Program-made: the position numbers and the translations under genes
Assembly (NCBI RefSeq): GCF_015711015.1
Contig: NZ_CP064653.1
Span: forward strand, 124,001 to 188,000
Reading direction: 5' to 3'
DNA from: Methylomonas sp. LL1
GTDB taxonomy: Bacteria > Pseudomonadota > Gammaproteobacteria > Methylococcales > Methylomonadaceae
Length of the DNA: 64,000 bases
Notes under the pieces: generated by a model
Told to the model about the DNA's origin: nothing
Database searches by the model: none
What the model saw: the letters and a program-made list of their open reading frames with translations, nothing else
Shown here: positions 48,661 to 56,390 of the stretch, in pieces
How positions within the stretch are numbered: the stretch's first letter is position 1
How the letters are laid out: each line of letters starts with the position of its first letter

Positions 48661-48686
48661 GTCCGATTAGCGAAACGTAATCGGAC
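48661..48686. repeat. Short hairpin repeat after cysE
   Basis: A perfect 9-bp stem (GTCCGATTA/TAATCGGAC) with an 8-base loop lies 9 bp after cysE. It has no T-run, and similar GATTA...TAATC palindromes are common dispersed extragenic repeats. Confidence 0.6.
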
Positions 48687-48762
48687 GCATGTTGTCATGA
48701 TTACCCGCTAGGTATCGACAAACACCACACCGGACAATTTAGTGGAATACTTAGGGCTTGAG

Positions 48763-49326
48763 TCAAGATGGTTGAAAAATACGCCCGCGCCAACCTTTGT
48801 AACGTTTTTTCTTGTGAGTTCTTTCATTCCAAACCAGAGCAAGCCTTTTTAGTTGAACACGATTGGGTGGATTTCCAGGTATACATTCATCTATTGAATT
48901 TGCAAATTCCCTATCACCGATAGGTCCGGGAAACAGCATCATAAAACGTACATTTTTTTTAAAAATACTTCCAGACTCAATCTTTGCCTGATGAAAGAAC
49001 AAATACTCAAACTTACTGGTCACAATGTTATACATATTGCCTACGGAAGCTAAAGCATGCGTTATTTCACTGGTTGAATCGCCTATAATTACTAGAGCCG
49101 GTCTTTCATCACCCCCGATCGAACGCAGTCCCTTGAACCTATCAATATCCAATAACTGCCCGTTGCCTTCCGAATAATCAAAATAATCTAAAACGTGCGT
49201 TAAATTGGGCTCGGCTTTTCTTCGACAAGGACTGTAAATCCTCTCATTAAAAATCCTCCCGTAGGAAAAAGTGTTTGTAGAAATTGCATGGGATTCAAGA
49301 GTACCCACCCAAGATTTGACTGCCAT
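48763..49326 (-). CDS. Protein of unknown function
   Basis: The 187-residue product starts behind an AAGGAG site and has no signal peptide or membrane segment. I do not recognise the family. A central hydrophobic strand ending in GDS (PALVIIGDSTSEI) recalls nucleotide-binding or SGNH-type turns but has no supporting downstream motif. The C-terminus is basic (ERTHKKKRYKGWRGR), which might bind nucleic acid. The base composition is more AT-rich than cysE. Its upstream region is interrupted by an ISAs1-type element 36 bp before the start, which may have separated it from its promoter. Confidence 0.6.
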   Translation of the reverse strand: MAVKSWVGTLESHAISTNTFSYGRIFNERIYSPCRRKAEPNLTHVLDYFDYSEGNGQLLDIDRFKGLRSIGGDERPALVIIGDSTSEITHALASVGNMYNIVTSKFEYLFFHQAKIESGSIFKKNVRFMMLFPGPIGDREFANSIDECIPGNPPNRVQLKRLALVWNERTHKKKRYKGWRGRIFQPS

Positions 49327-49361
49327 AATGCTCCTTAGTAAATAGCCCCGGCTACGCAGGG

Positions 49362-50551
49362 CAGGGCAATCGCGCTATGTAGCACTTGCCCGATCCTATC
49401 GTTTAGTATAGTGATTTGCCCCAAAACGCAGATGTTACCTGATCCAATGCCCTATTTGGCTAATCTTGAAGACCCGCGGCGCGAAACCAAAAACAAGCTG
49501 CACAACCTCGGCGATATTGTCATGATTGTATTGTGCGCGGTGTTGAGTGGCATTGAAGACTGGGTAGGCATGGAAGAGTTTGCCGAAGAAAAAGAAGATT
49601 GGCTTAGGACATTTCTGGCACTACCGAACGGCATTCCCTCGCACGATACCTTGAGTGATGTATTTGGACGATTGAATCCCAAAGCCTTTGCGGATGCCTT
49701 TCAGTGTTGGGTGCGGGCGGCCTTGCCCAGCCTTTCGGGTCAGCAAGTTTGTTTGGATGGTAAAACCCTGCGCGGCAGTCGTGAAGGGGATAAAGCCGTG
49801 CATTTGATGAGTGCTTTTGCCGCTGAAGCGCGCTGGGTATTAGCGCAGCAAGCGGTCGGCGAAAAAACTAACGAAATCACGGCCATTCCGGATTTGTTGT
49901 CGATGTTGGATATTCAAGGCGCCTTGATCTCGATTGATGCCATGGGCTGCCAAAAAGCCATTGCCCAAACCATCGTCGCGGCGCAAGCCGATTATGTGTT
50001 GGCTCTCAAGGATAATCACGCCTTGCTTTGCGAAGACGTTCGACTCTGGCTGGATACGGAAAATGCCCAAAGTCGATTACCCATCCATGAAACGATCGAC
50101 AAAAGTCACGGGCGCATCGAAATACGCCGCTATAGCTTGAGTACCCAGATTGATTGGTTGACGCAAAAGCCAGACTGGGCCGGACTACAAGCCGTTGGAA
50201 GGGTTGAATCAACGCGCATCATCGGCGATAAAACCTCGGTCGAGCATCGTTACTATTTGTGCTCATTTACCGATTTGTCGCGCTTTGCCAAAGGTGTCCG
50301 ACAACATTGGGCGATTGAAAACTCACAGCACTGGGTGTTGGATGTGCAATTTGGCGAAGACGCCAATCGAGCCAGAACTGATCATTCCGCCGAAAATCTG
50401 GCATTGATGCGACGGATGGCCTTGAATCTGCTCAGGAACAACGGTCCAACTAAAGATAGCTTGAAGCGCCGTAAACTGCGGGCCTGTCTAAACGACAACT
50501 ATCGCTTCAAGTTACTTTTTGGGACAGAAGCTACGTAGCGCGATTGCCCTG
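49362..50551 (+). mobile_element. ISAs1-family insertion sequence, intact, with 10-bp target duplication
   Basis: The element is 1190 bp. Its terminal inverted repeats at 49362-49383 and 50530-50551 start CAGGGCAATCGCGCTA and match at 21 of 22 positions. A 10-bp direct repeat CTACGCAGGG flanks it (49352-49361 and 50552-50561), as expected for an ISAs1-family target duplication. The transposase gene fills the interior. Removing the element and one repeat restores AGCCCC-GGCTACGCA-GGGGCT followed by TTTAATT, so it entered the loop of a small hairpin. The clean ends and intact gene suggest a recent insertion. Confidence 0.92.
49432..50538 (+). CDS. ISAs1-family DDE transposase
   Basis: I chose the ATG at 49432 (368 residues); GTG at 49411 and ATG at 49447 are alternatives. 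The N-terminal DDE_Tnp_1-associated domain (ANLEDPRRETKNKLHNLGDI; DWVGMEEFAEEKEDWLR; PSHDTLSDVFGRL) is followed by the catalytic core with LDGKTLRGS (first Asp), ISIDAMGCQKAIA (second Asp), YVLALKDNH and the HWAIENSQHWVLDVQFGED segment (catalytic Glu). All expected acidic residues are present, so it is probably active. It lies wholly within the IS. Confidence 0.93.
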   Translation: MLPDPMPYLANLEDPRRETKNKLHNLGDIVMIVLCAVLSGIEDWVGMEEFAEEKEDWLRTFLALPNGIPSHDTLSDVFGRLNPKAFADAFQCWVRAALPSLSGQQVCLDGKTLRGSREGDKAVHLMSAFAAEARWVLAQQAVGEKTNEITAIPDLLSMLDIQGALISIDAMGCQKAIAQTIVAAQADYVLALKDNHALLCEDVRLWLDTENAQSRLPIHETIDKSHGRIEIRRYSLSTQIDWLTQKPDWAGLQAVGRVESTRIIGDKTSVEHRYYLCSFTDLSRFAKGVRQHWAIENSQHWVLDVQFGEDANRARTDHSAENLALMRRMALNLLRNNGPTKDSLKRRKLRACLNDNYRFKLLFGTEAT

Positions 50552-50561
50552 CTACGCAGGG

Positions 50562-51110
50562 GCTTTAATTGTGAAACGCCCGAAGGGGTTAAACGGGGTT
50601 GCCAGCACGGCTCCTGTTAGAGCCAACTAAATGTTGATATTCGACCAGAGACTAGAGGGGCAACGCACCAGCCTTTTCGTTGGGCCGTGATTGTTGCCTG
50701 ATACATTCTTCTGAAGCCGAGGCAATCCACGAACCAGTCTCGCGGTCCTTGACCATTATCTTGTTTACCCTCGCCACCGACAATTACCTAAATAGGGGAA
50801 TTAACCATGGATTTTGAAGTTTTCTTGACTGGCGTATGAAATGCATAGTTTCAAGGGATAATGCCGACGACATGCAGTTTACGAAAAAGACCATGGAATT
50901 CATGCATGCCTATGGCGCGATTTTGAGTCAGCTCCCGCAGAGCTGCAGTTTCTCTACTTCGGCTTAATTTTCTTCGGAATTGTCCTTTATTCCGTGTCGG
51001 CAAGGTCAGACAATGGCCGGACCTTGCCGCCTCACGCTATTTTTACCTAATTTTACAAACCGCCAACACTGCTTAACCGATAACGACAGCATAATGTCCC
51101 CCTCGTTCTC
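50562..51110. other. Intergenic region between the IS and the efflux operon
   Basis: This ~550-bp stretch has a 45-codon open frame at about 50836-50973 (MKCIVSRDNADDMQFTKK and onward) without a clear ribosome site, which may be a remnant. A perfect 10-bp hairpin CGGCAAGGTC/GACCTTGCCG lies at 50998-51029 with a T5 run ~10 bp later, terminator-like on the plus strand. Near 50600-50625 GGCT/AGCC nested in GTTG/CAAC suggests local structure. The efflux-operon promoter should lie after 51029. Confidence 0.5.
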
Positions 51111-51425
51111 ATGGGATTTTCAGTGATAATTAATTGGCCTAGAGTCGTCCATTATTGTTTACCAGCCACTACCCGTGCACTCATATTGACAGCTTGCGTT
51201 TTCCATCTCTCTGCGCTAATCGAGCAAGATCAGGCTGCCAAGCGCGATGCATTTATCGCCGATGGCGGCTACGCGGCGGCAAGACTGTTTGAAATCGATC
51301 ACGCCAGCGTAACCAACGCGTTTATGGACAGCATCGCCATGAGGGACAATTTCGCCGCACTTTGGCTGGGGAAATACGCCCTGAGCTGGCTGAAACCCGT
51401 AGCGGATTTAACAGTCGAGCGATGA
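51111..51425 (+). CDS. Small hypothetical protein preceding the efflux operon
   Basis: The 104-residue frame ends overlapping the start of the outer-membrane factor gene (ATGA at 51422), which suggests coupling. One hydrophobic segment (TRALILTACVFHLSALI, ~20-36) could be a membrane anchor or signal. The remainder (DAFIADGGYAAARLFEIDH, FAALWLGKYALSWL) is not recognised. The codon pattern of the second half resembles neighbouring genes, supporting coding, but the ribosome site is unclear. Confidence 0.45.
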   Translation: MGFSVIINWPRVVHYCLPATTRALILTACVFHLSALIEQDQAAKRDAFIADGGYAAARLFEIDHASVTNAFMDSIAMRDNFAALWLGKYALSWLKPVADLTVER

Positions 51426-52864
51426 GCTTGCGTAAAAAAGCCATCCTGTGGATCAATTTGCTGCTGACGGGTTGCATGGTCGGCCCCGATTACCGAAGGC
51501 CGGAAACCAATCTCCCCGCCTCATGGAGCGGCACGGCGGCCAATATTGCAGCAACGGAGGCGGATATGGCCCAGTGGTGGCGGATCTTCAACGACCCGCT
51601 GTTATCCAATCTCATCGAACAGGCCAAAACCGGGAATCGCGATCTCTATCAAGCCCAGGCGCGTTTGCATGAAGCACGTGCTCGACGCCGTTTGGCCGAT
51701 GCCAACCTGCTGCCTACCTCGTCAATGGAGCTATCCGCTAGCCAGACCGGCAGCAGTAAGCAGGCCGGTTTCAGTGCTGGGAGCACGGGCATCGGTGTGT
51801 CCAGCGAATTGTATAGCCACGGCATTGACGCCAGTTGGGAATTGGATCTGTTCGGCAAGTTGCGCCGCAACATCGAATCGGCCGAAGCCGGCGAACAAGC
51901 GGCGCGGGAAGATTTGCGCGATGTATTGGTCAGTCTGTGCGCGGAAGTCGCTTTGAACTATGTGGAGCTGCGCGGCTACCAAACCCGTTTGGCGATCACG
52001 GAAAATACTCTGGCCTCGCAGTCGGAAACTTACGACATTACCCGCTGGCGGGGCATGGCCGGCTTGACCACACAGTTGGACGTCGATCAGGCCAAATTGA
52101 CGATGGAAAATACCCGCGCCAACTTGCCAAATCTGCGTAGCTCGATCAAGCAAAGCAAACATAGCTTGGCCTTATTGCTGGGCCTGCAGCCTGTCGACCT
52201 GGATACACAGCTGGCTGCTTCGGCTCCGATTCCAGCCGCAACCGGCCGGGTGGCGGTCGGCATCCCCGCCGACATGCTGCGGCAGCGGCCCGACGTGCGC
52301 CGCGCAGAACGTCAACTGGCGGCTCAAACCGCTCAAATAGGGGTTGCGGAAGCCGCGCGTTATCCTGACTTTACCTTAAGCGGTTCGATCGGTCTGGAAT
52401 CCTTGGCTTATGCCAATCTCTATAGCGCCAGCGCCAAGGCCTTTCAAATGGCGGCCAAAGCGGCGTTGGTGTTGCTGGACGGCGGCCGCATCAGCGCCAA
52501 CGTCGATATTCAAAACGCCTTGACCGAACAGGCATTGGGGTTGTACGAAGCGACGTTGTTGGCGGCCTTGCGCGATGTCGAAAATGCATTAACCGCTTAT
52601 GAAGAGGAAATTAAGCGCCGCGACAGTCTGGAGTCAGCCGTCGCGGCCGGCATCAGCGCACTGGCTTTAGCTCAAACACAATACACCTCGGGTATCAGCG
52701 ATTTCCAGCGAGTATTGGAAGCGCAGCGCTCTCTGCTCAGTGTGCAATTGCAGCTCGCTATCAGCCAAGCCGAAGTCGCCTCGAACGTCATCCGCCTTTA
52801 CAAGGCGCTCGGCGGAGGATGGGATATTGAAAAAAACAAACAGGAAACAGGGCATGAACACTAA
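51422..52864 (+). CDS. NodT/TolC-type outer-membrane efflux lipoprotein
   Basis: The ATG at 51422 gives 480 residues. A lipoprotein signal ends LLLTGC with Cys18 as the lipidation site, followed by the NodT-family MVGPDYRRP. Two OEP repeats are visible (first ~60-250; second from GIPADMLRQRPDVRRAER to ALGGGWD), each with long helices such as VLLDGGRISANVDIQNALTEQALGLYEATLLAALRDVE (read in parts, VLLDGGRISAN and RDVENALTAYEEE). It forms the outer-membrane channel for the MacAB-like pump encoded next. It overlaps the downstream adaptor gene by 11 bp. Confidence 0.93.
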   Translation: MSLRKKAILWINLLLTGCMVGPDYRRPETNLPASWSGTAANIAATEADMAQWWRIFNDPLLSNLIEQAKTGNRDLYQAQARLHEARARRRLADANLLPTSSMELSASQTGSSKQAGFSAGSTGIGVSSELYSHGIDASWELDLFGKLRRNIESAEAGEQAAREDLRDVLVSLCAEVALNYVELRGYQTRLAITENTLASQSETYDITRWRGMAGLTTQLDVDQAKLTMENTRANLPNLRSSIKQSKHSLALLLGLQPVDLDTQLAASAPIPAATGRVAVGIPADMLRQRPDVRRAERQLAAQTAQIGVAEAARYPDFTLSGSIGLESLAYANLYSASAKAFQMAAKAALVLLDGGRISANVDIQNALTEQALGLYEATLLAALRDVENALTAYEEEIKRRDSLESAVAAGISALALAQTQYTSGISDFQRVLEAQRSLLSVQLQLAISQAEVASNVIRLYKALGGGWDIEKNKQETGHEH

Positions 52865-54140
52865 AAAAGTTCCCTCGCCGCAAGCTATTCGCCAACTGCT
52901 CGGATTGGAAACGCACGGCAAGCGCCAGACGCAAAAAAAGTGGTTGTGGATTGCGGTTGCCGGTTTTGTTATCGGCATGCTTGGCCTGTGGCTAAGCCGC
53001 ACTGGCGGGCAGTCTGTTGCTTATAACACCCAAACCGTGACTCGCGGCGACTTATCGGTGACGGTTAGCGCCACCGGCACCCTAGCGCCGTTGAAAGAAG
53101 TGGATGTCGGTATCGAAGTGTCCGGCACCATCAAATCGGTGCAAGCGGATTACAACGATAGGGTAAAAATTGGCCAGGTACTGGCCAGTCTGGATACCAC
53201 TCGACTGGAAGCGCAGGCTCTGCAGTCGCGGGCGGCGCTGGAAGCGGCAAAAGCCAAGGTACGGCAAGTGCGGGCCACGGTCAATGAAGCCGAGGTACAA
53301 CTGGCCAAGCAGTTAAACGTACGAGAGTTGAGCGGCGGCAAAGTACCTTCGCAATACGACCTGGATGCCGCCAAGGCCACGTTGGCTCGTGCCCAAGCCG
53401 ATGAAGCTTCTGCTAAAGCATCGGTCAACCAGGCCCAGGGTACGCTTAACGTCAATTTGACCGACTTGACCAAAGCCGTGGTGAAGTCACCGATCAACGG
53501 CGTGGTGTTGGCCCGCTCGGTCGAACCGGGCCAGACCGTCGCATCGCAGTTTCAGGCACCTATCTTGTTCACCTTGGCCGAAGACCTCACGCAAATGGAG
53601 TTGCAAGTCGACGTCGACGAAGCCGATGTCGGCATGGTGCGGCCCGGCCAGCCCGCCCAATTCACGGTCGACGCCTATCCGGACCGTAACTTTCCGGCCG
53701 AAATCACTCAAGTGCGTTACGGTTCGGAAACCGTGGACGGCGTGGTGACGTATAAAACAGTGCTACGGGTCGATAATTCATCGCTGACCTTGCGGCCCGG
53801 TATGACCGCCACGGCACTGATTACCGTCGAGCGGAAAAAAGACGTTTTACTGGTTCCCAACAGCGTCTTGCGTTTTACACCGCCGGCCGGTCGGCAAAAG
53901 AAAAACGGTGGCAACGGTGGTTTGCTGGGCGCTTTATTACCGCGTCCGCCGAGTTCGGAACCCATCAAAGACGTCCAAGCCTCGACCGGAAAAACCCAAC
54001 AGGTATGGAGTTTACGCGACGGCCAATTGTTTCCGTTTGCTATCACCAAAGGCGTCAGCGACGGCAAAATGACCGAAATCGTTGTCGGCGATGTCGAGGT
54101 CGGAACGGAATTGGTAAGTGGAACGGCGCAACAGCCATGA
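52854..54140 (+). CDS. MacA-like periplasmic adaptor (HlyD/RND-type)
   Basis: The ATG at 52854 gives 428 residues. A cytoplasmic stretch precedes one membrane helix (~30-48, WIAVAGFVIGMLGLWL). The lipoyl halves (GTLAPLKEVDVGIEVSG and VKSPINGVVLARSVEPGQTV) flank a coiled-coil hairpin (~100-185), and beta-barrel and membrane-proximal domains follow. A glycine/lysine-rich linker (RQKKNGGNGG) near 345 is unusual. It links the inner-membrane ABC transporter to the outer-membrane factor. The adaptor and ATPase genes overlap by ATGA. Confidence 0.92.
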   Translation: MNTKKVPSPQAIRQLLGLETHGKRQTQKKWLWIAVAGFVIGMLGLWLSRTGGQSVAYNTQTVTRGDLSVTVSATGTLAPLKEVDVGIEVSGTIKSVQADYNDRVKIGQVLASLDTTRLEAQALQSRAALEAAKAKVRQVRATVNEAEVQLAKQLNVRELSGGKVPSQYDLDAAKATLARAQADEASAKASVNQAQGTLNVNLTDLTKAVVKSPINGVVLARSVEPGQTVASQFQAPILFTLAEDLTQMELQVDVDEADVGMVRPGQPAQFTVDAYPDRNFPAEITQVRYGSETVDGVVTYKTVLRVDNSSLTLRPGMTATALITVERKKDVLLVPNSVLRFTPPAGRQKKNGGNGGLLGALLPRPPSSEPIKDVQASTGKTQQVWSLRDGQLFPFAITKGVSDGKMTEIVVGDVEVGTELVSGTAQQP

Positions 54141-54847
54141 ACGCCTCCAAACCGTTATTGGCGTTGCGGGACATCCGCAAAATTTACGGCGGCGGCGTAG
54201 TGGAGATGCAGGCCTTGCGCGGCATCAGCCTAAACATAGAACAAGGCGAATTCGTTGCCGTCATGGGGCCGAGCGGCTCCGGCAAGAGTACCTGCATGAA
54301 CATTCTCGGTTGCATGGATCAACCGACCGATGGGCAATACCTGCTTCAGGACATCGATGTCGGCAGCCTCTCACGCGACCAGCGAACGTTGCTGCGCCGG
54401 CATTATCTCGGCTTTATCTTCCAGGGCTTCAATCTGCTGAACCGCACCTCCGCCTTGGAAAACGTCGAGCTGCCGCTGATTTATCGCGGCGTCGACCCGG
54501 ACGAACGCCATGCCGCCGCTTATCAAGCATTGAGAACCGTTGGCCTCGAAGGCTGGGAACACCATATGCCCAATGAATTATCCGGCGGCCAGCAGCAACG
54601 CGTGGCGATTGCCCGCGCCATGGTCACCCAACCCTTGTTACTTTTGGCAGACGAACCAACCGGCAACCTTGACACTCAGCGCAGTAAAGAAATCATGGAA
54701 CTTCTGACCACCTTCAATCGCGACAACGACATTACCATCGTGATGGTCACCCACGAAGCCGACATGGCGGCTTACGCCAAGCGCATCGTACATTTTCGCG
54801 ACGGTTTGATCGAATGCGACCAAACCACCGAGAGTGGCTCATGTTAG
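54137..54847 (+). CDS. MacB/LolD-type ABC transporter ATP-binding protein
   Basis: The ATG at 54137 overlaps the adaptor stop (ATGA) and gives 236 residues. Walker A is GPSGSGKST, signature [15 protein letters not shown], Walker [13 protein letters not shown], and the H-loop is VTHEAD. It is the separate nucleotide-binding half of a MacB-type (type VII) exporter; E. coli MacB has both halves in one chain. It overlaps the permease gene by 7 bp. Confidence 0.94.
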   Translation: MNASKPLLALRDIRKIYGGGVVEMQALRGISLNIEQGEFVAVMGPSGSGKSTCMNILGCMDQPTDGQYLLQDIDVGSLSRDQRTLLRRHYLGFIFQGFNLLNRTSALENVELPLIYRGVDPDERHAAAYQALRTVGLEGWEHHMPNELSGGQQQRVAIARAMVTQPLLLLADEPTGNLDTQRSKEIMELLTTFNRDNDITIVMVTHEADMAAYAKRIVHFRDGLIECDQTTESGSC

Positions 54848-56046
54848 GAGTGGCCTTGCGACTGGCGTTTCGGGAATTGCGCCGTAACCTGATGCGTTCG
54901 ATATTGACCATGCTCGGCATCATCATCGGCGTGGCGGCGGTTATCGTTTTGGTAACATTGGGCAGCGGCGCGACCCAGCAAGTGACGCAGCAAATTGCCA
55001 GTTTGGGTAGCAATTTATTGATGATTACCGGTGGCAAACGCATGGGGCCGGGACAAAGCGCCTCGGCGCCCGCGTTCAAAATAGCCGATGCCGAAGCCAT
55101 CATGCGTGAAATTCCTGAATTGGCGGCGGTCGCACCCCAAGCATCGGCTTCTTCGACAGCGATTGTCGCCAACGAGAACTGGGGTACCAGTGTTACGGGC
55201 GGCACGGCGGAGCTTTTTAGCGTCAACAATCGCCAAATCGCCGAAGGCCGGATATTTACCCCTAGCGAAGCCCGTTCAGGAGCCGCCGTCTGCGTGATCG
55301 GCGAAACCGTGCGCGACAAGTTGTTCGGCCGGCAAAGTCCGCTGGGTGCGCGGGTGCGCTTGCAAAAATTGTCATGCGAAATCGTCGGCTTGCTGGAAGC
55401 TAAAGGCCAATCCAGTATGGGTACCGACCAGGACGACATCGTCGTCATGCCGTTAAGGACGTTTCAACGCCGGATAGCCGGTAATAACGACGTGACCATG
55501 ATTCAAGTGTCTGCCCAAGACGGCGTTTCGACCGACACCGTCAAGCTGGCGTTGCAACGGGTACTGCGGGTGCGCCGGCATATCTCGGCCGATGAAGACG
55601 ACAATTTCAACGTAATGGACATGAAGGAAATTGCCAGCATGTTGTCCGGCACCACGCAAATGATGACCAGCTTGCTCGGCGCGGTGGCTGCGGTGAGCCT
55701 GCTGGTCGGCGGAATCGGCATTATGAACATCATGCTGGTGTCGGTGACGGAACGTACGCGCGAGATCGGCATTCGTTTGGCGATTGGCGCCCTGGAAAAG
55801 GAAATCATGCTGCAGTTTCTGGTGGAAGCCGTCGTGTTGTCGTCTACCGGCGGCGTCATCGGTATTGTACTGGCGATGCTGTTTTCCAACTTGCTGGCGA
55901 CCTTGCTGCAGGTGCCTTGGGTGCTGAATTTATCGGTGATTTTGGCGGCTTTCGCCTTTTCCGCCGGGGTAGGCATCGTGTTTGGTTATGTGCCGGCCCG
56001 CAAGGCGGCCAGAATGGACCCGATTGAGGCGTTGCGGCACGAATAA
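54841..56046 (+). CDS. MacB-type ABC transporter permease
   Basis: The ATG at 54841 gives 401 residues. TM1 (~22-45, SILTMLGIIIGVAAVIVLV) is followed by a ~230-residue periplasmic MacB_PCD domain, then three C-terminal TM helices (FtsX domain; GGIGIMNIMLVSVTERTREIGI core). This mechanotransmission permease exports a macrolide-, peptide- or siderophore-like substrate from the periplasm via the adaptor and outer-membrane channel; the substrate is not readable. It is the last gene of the operon. Confidence 0.94.
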   Translation: MLGVALRLAFRELRRNLMRSILTMLGIIIGVAAVIVLVTLGSGATQQVTQQIASLGSNLLMITGGKRMGPGQSASAPAFKIADAEAIMREIPELAAVAPQASASSTAIVANENWGTSVTGGTAELFSVNNRQIAEGRIFTPSEARSGAAVCVIGETVRDKLFGRQSPLGARVRLQKLSCEIVGLLEAKGQSSMGTDQDDIVVMPLRTFQRRIAGNNDVTMIQVSAQDGVSTDTVKLALQRVLRVRRHISADEDDNFNVMDMKEIASMLSGTTQMMTSLLGAVAAVSLLVGGIGIMNIMLVSVTERTREIGIRLAIGALEKEIMLQFLVEAVVLSSTGGVIGIVLAMLFSNLLATLLQVPWVLNLSVILAAFAFSAGVGIVFGYVPARKAARMDPIEALRHE

Positions 56047-56047
56047 A

Positions 56048-56390
56048 CTATGACAGATGGGCCTTGCCGAGCCAGAGGGCCATCAGCGCCGCGCGGTTGT
56101 TGACTCCAAACTTGCGGTAAATTGCCTTGATGTGGGAATGGGGGGTGCTATAGCTTTGTTCCAGCGAGGAGGCGATTTGTTTTTCCGATTGCCCGCTCAG
56201 CAAGGCCAGCAAAACTTTTCGTTCAGCTGCTGTCAGCGGAGAACGGGCGACGAGGTTGAGTCAAATCGCGGAACACGCCGATATATATTTCGGCATCCTC
56301 ATTTGGTGATCGTTTGCGCGAGTAGCCGCAAATTGATGGCGACTTTTCAGGTATCGAATTGGTTTGGTTTCTCAACCGGACGCCTGGGTC
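56048..56390 (-). pseudogene. Frameshifted remnant of a PAS-LuxR regulator
   Basis: On the minus strand, ~70 codons from about 56257 down to the stop at 56048-56050 encode a clear LuxR-type HTH (RSPLTAAERKVLLALLSG, then EKQIASSLEQSYSTPHSHIK, YRKFGVNNRAAL). Immediately upstream in another frame is a PAS/PAC-like end (EIYIGVFRDLTQ). An in-frame stop and a shift near 56262-56275 separate them, and no start remains before the selD-fusion gene. I read it as a decayed PAS-LuxR regulator. Confidence 0.7.

Noticed and set aside
50562..50640. Riboswitch (c-di-GMP type) after the IS
   Set aside because: Some pairing is visible, but the order of conserved bases does not fit any class I know and no regulated gene follows closely.
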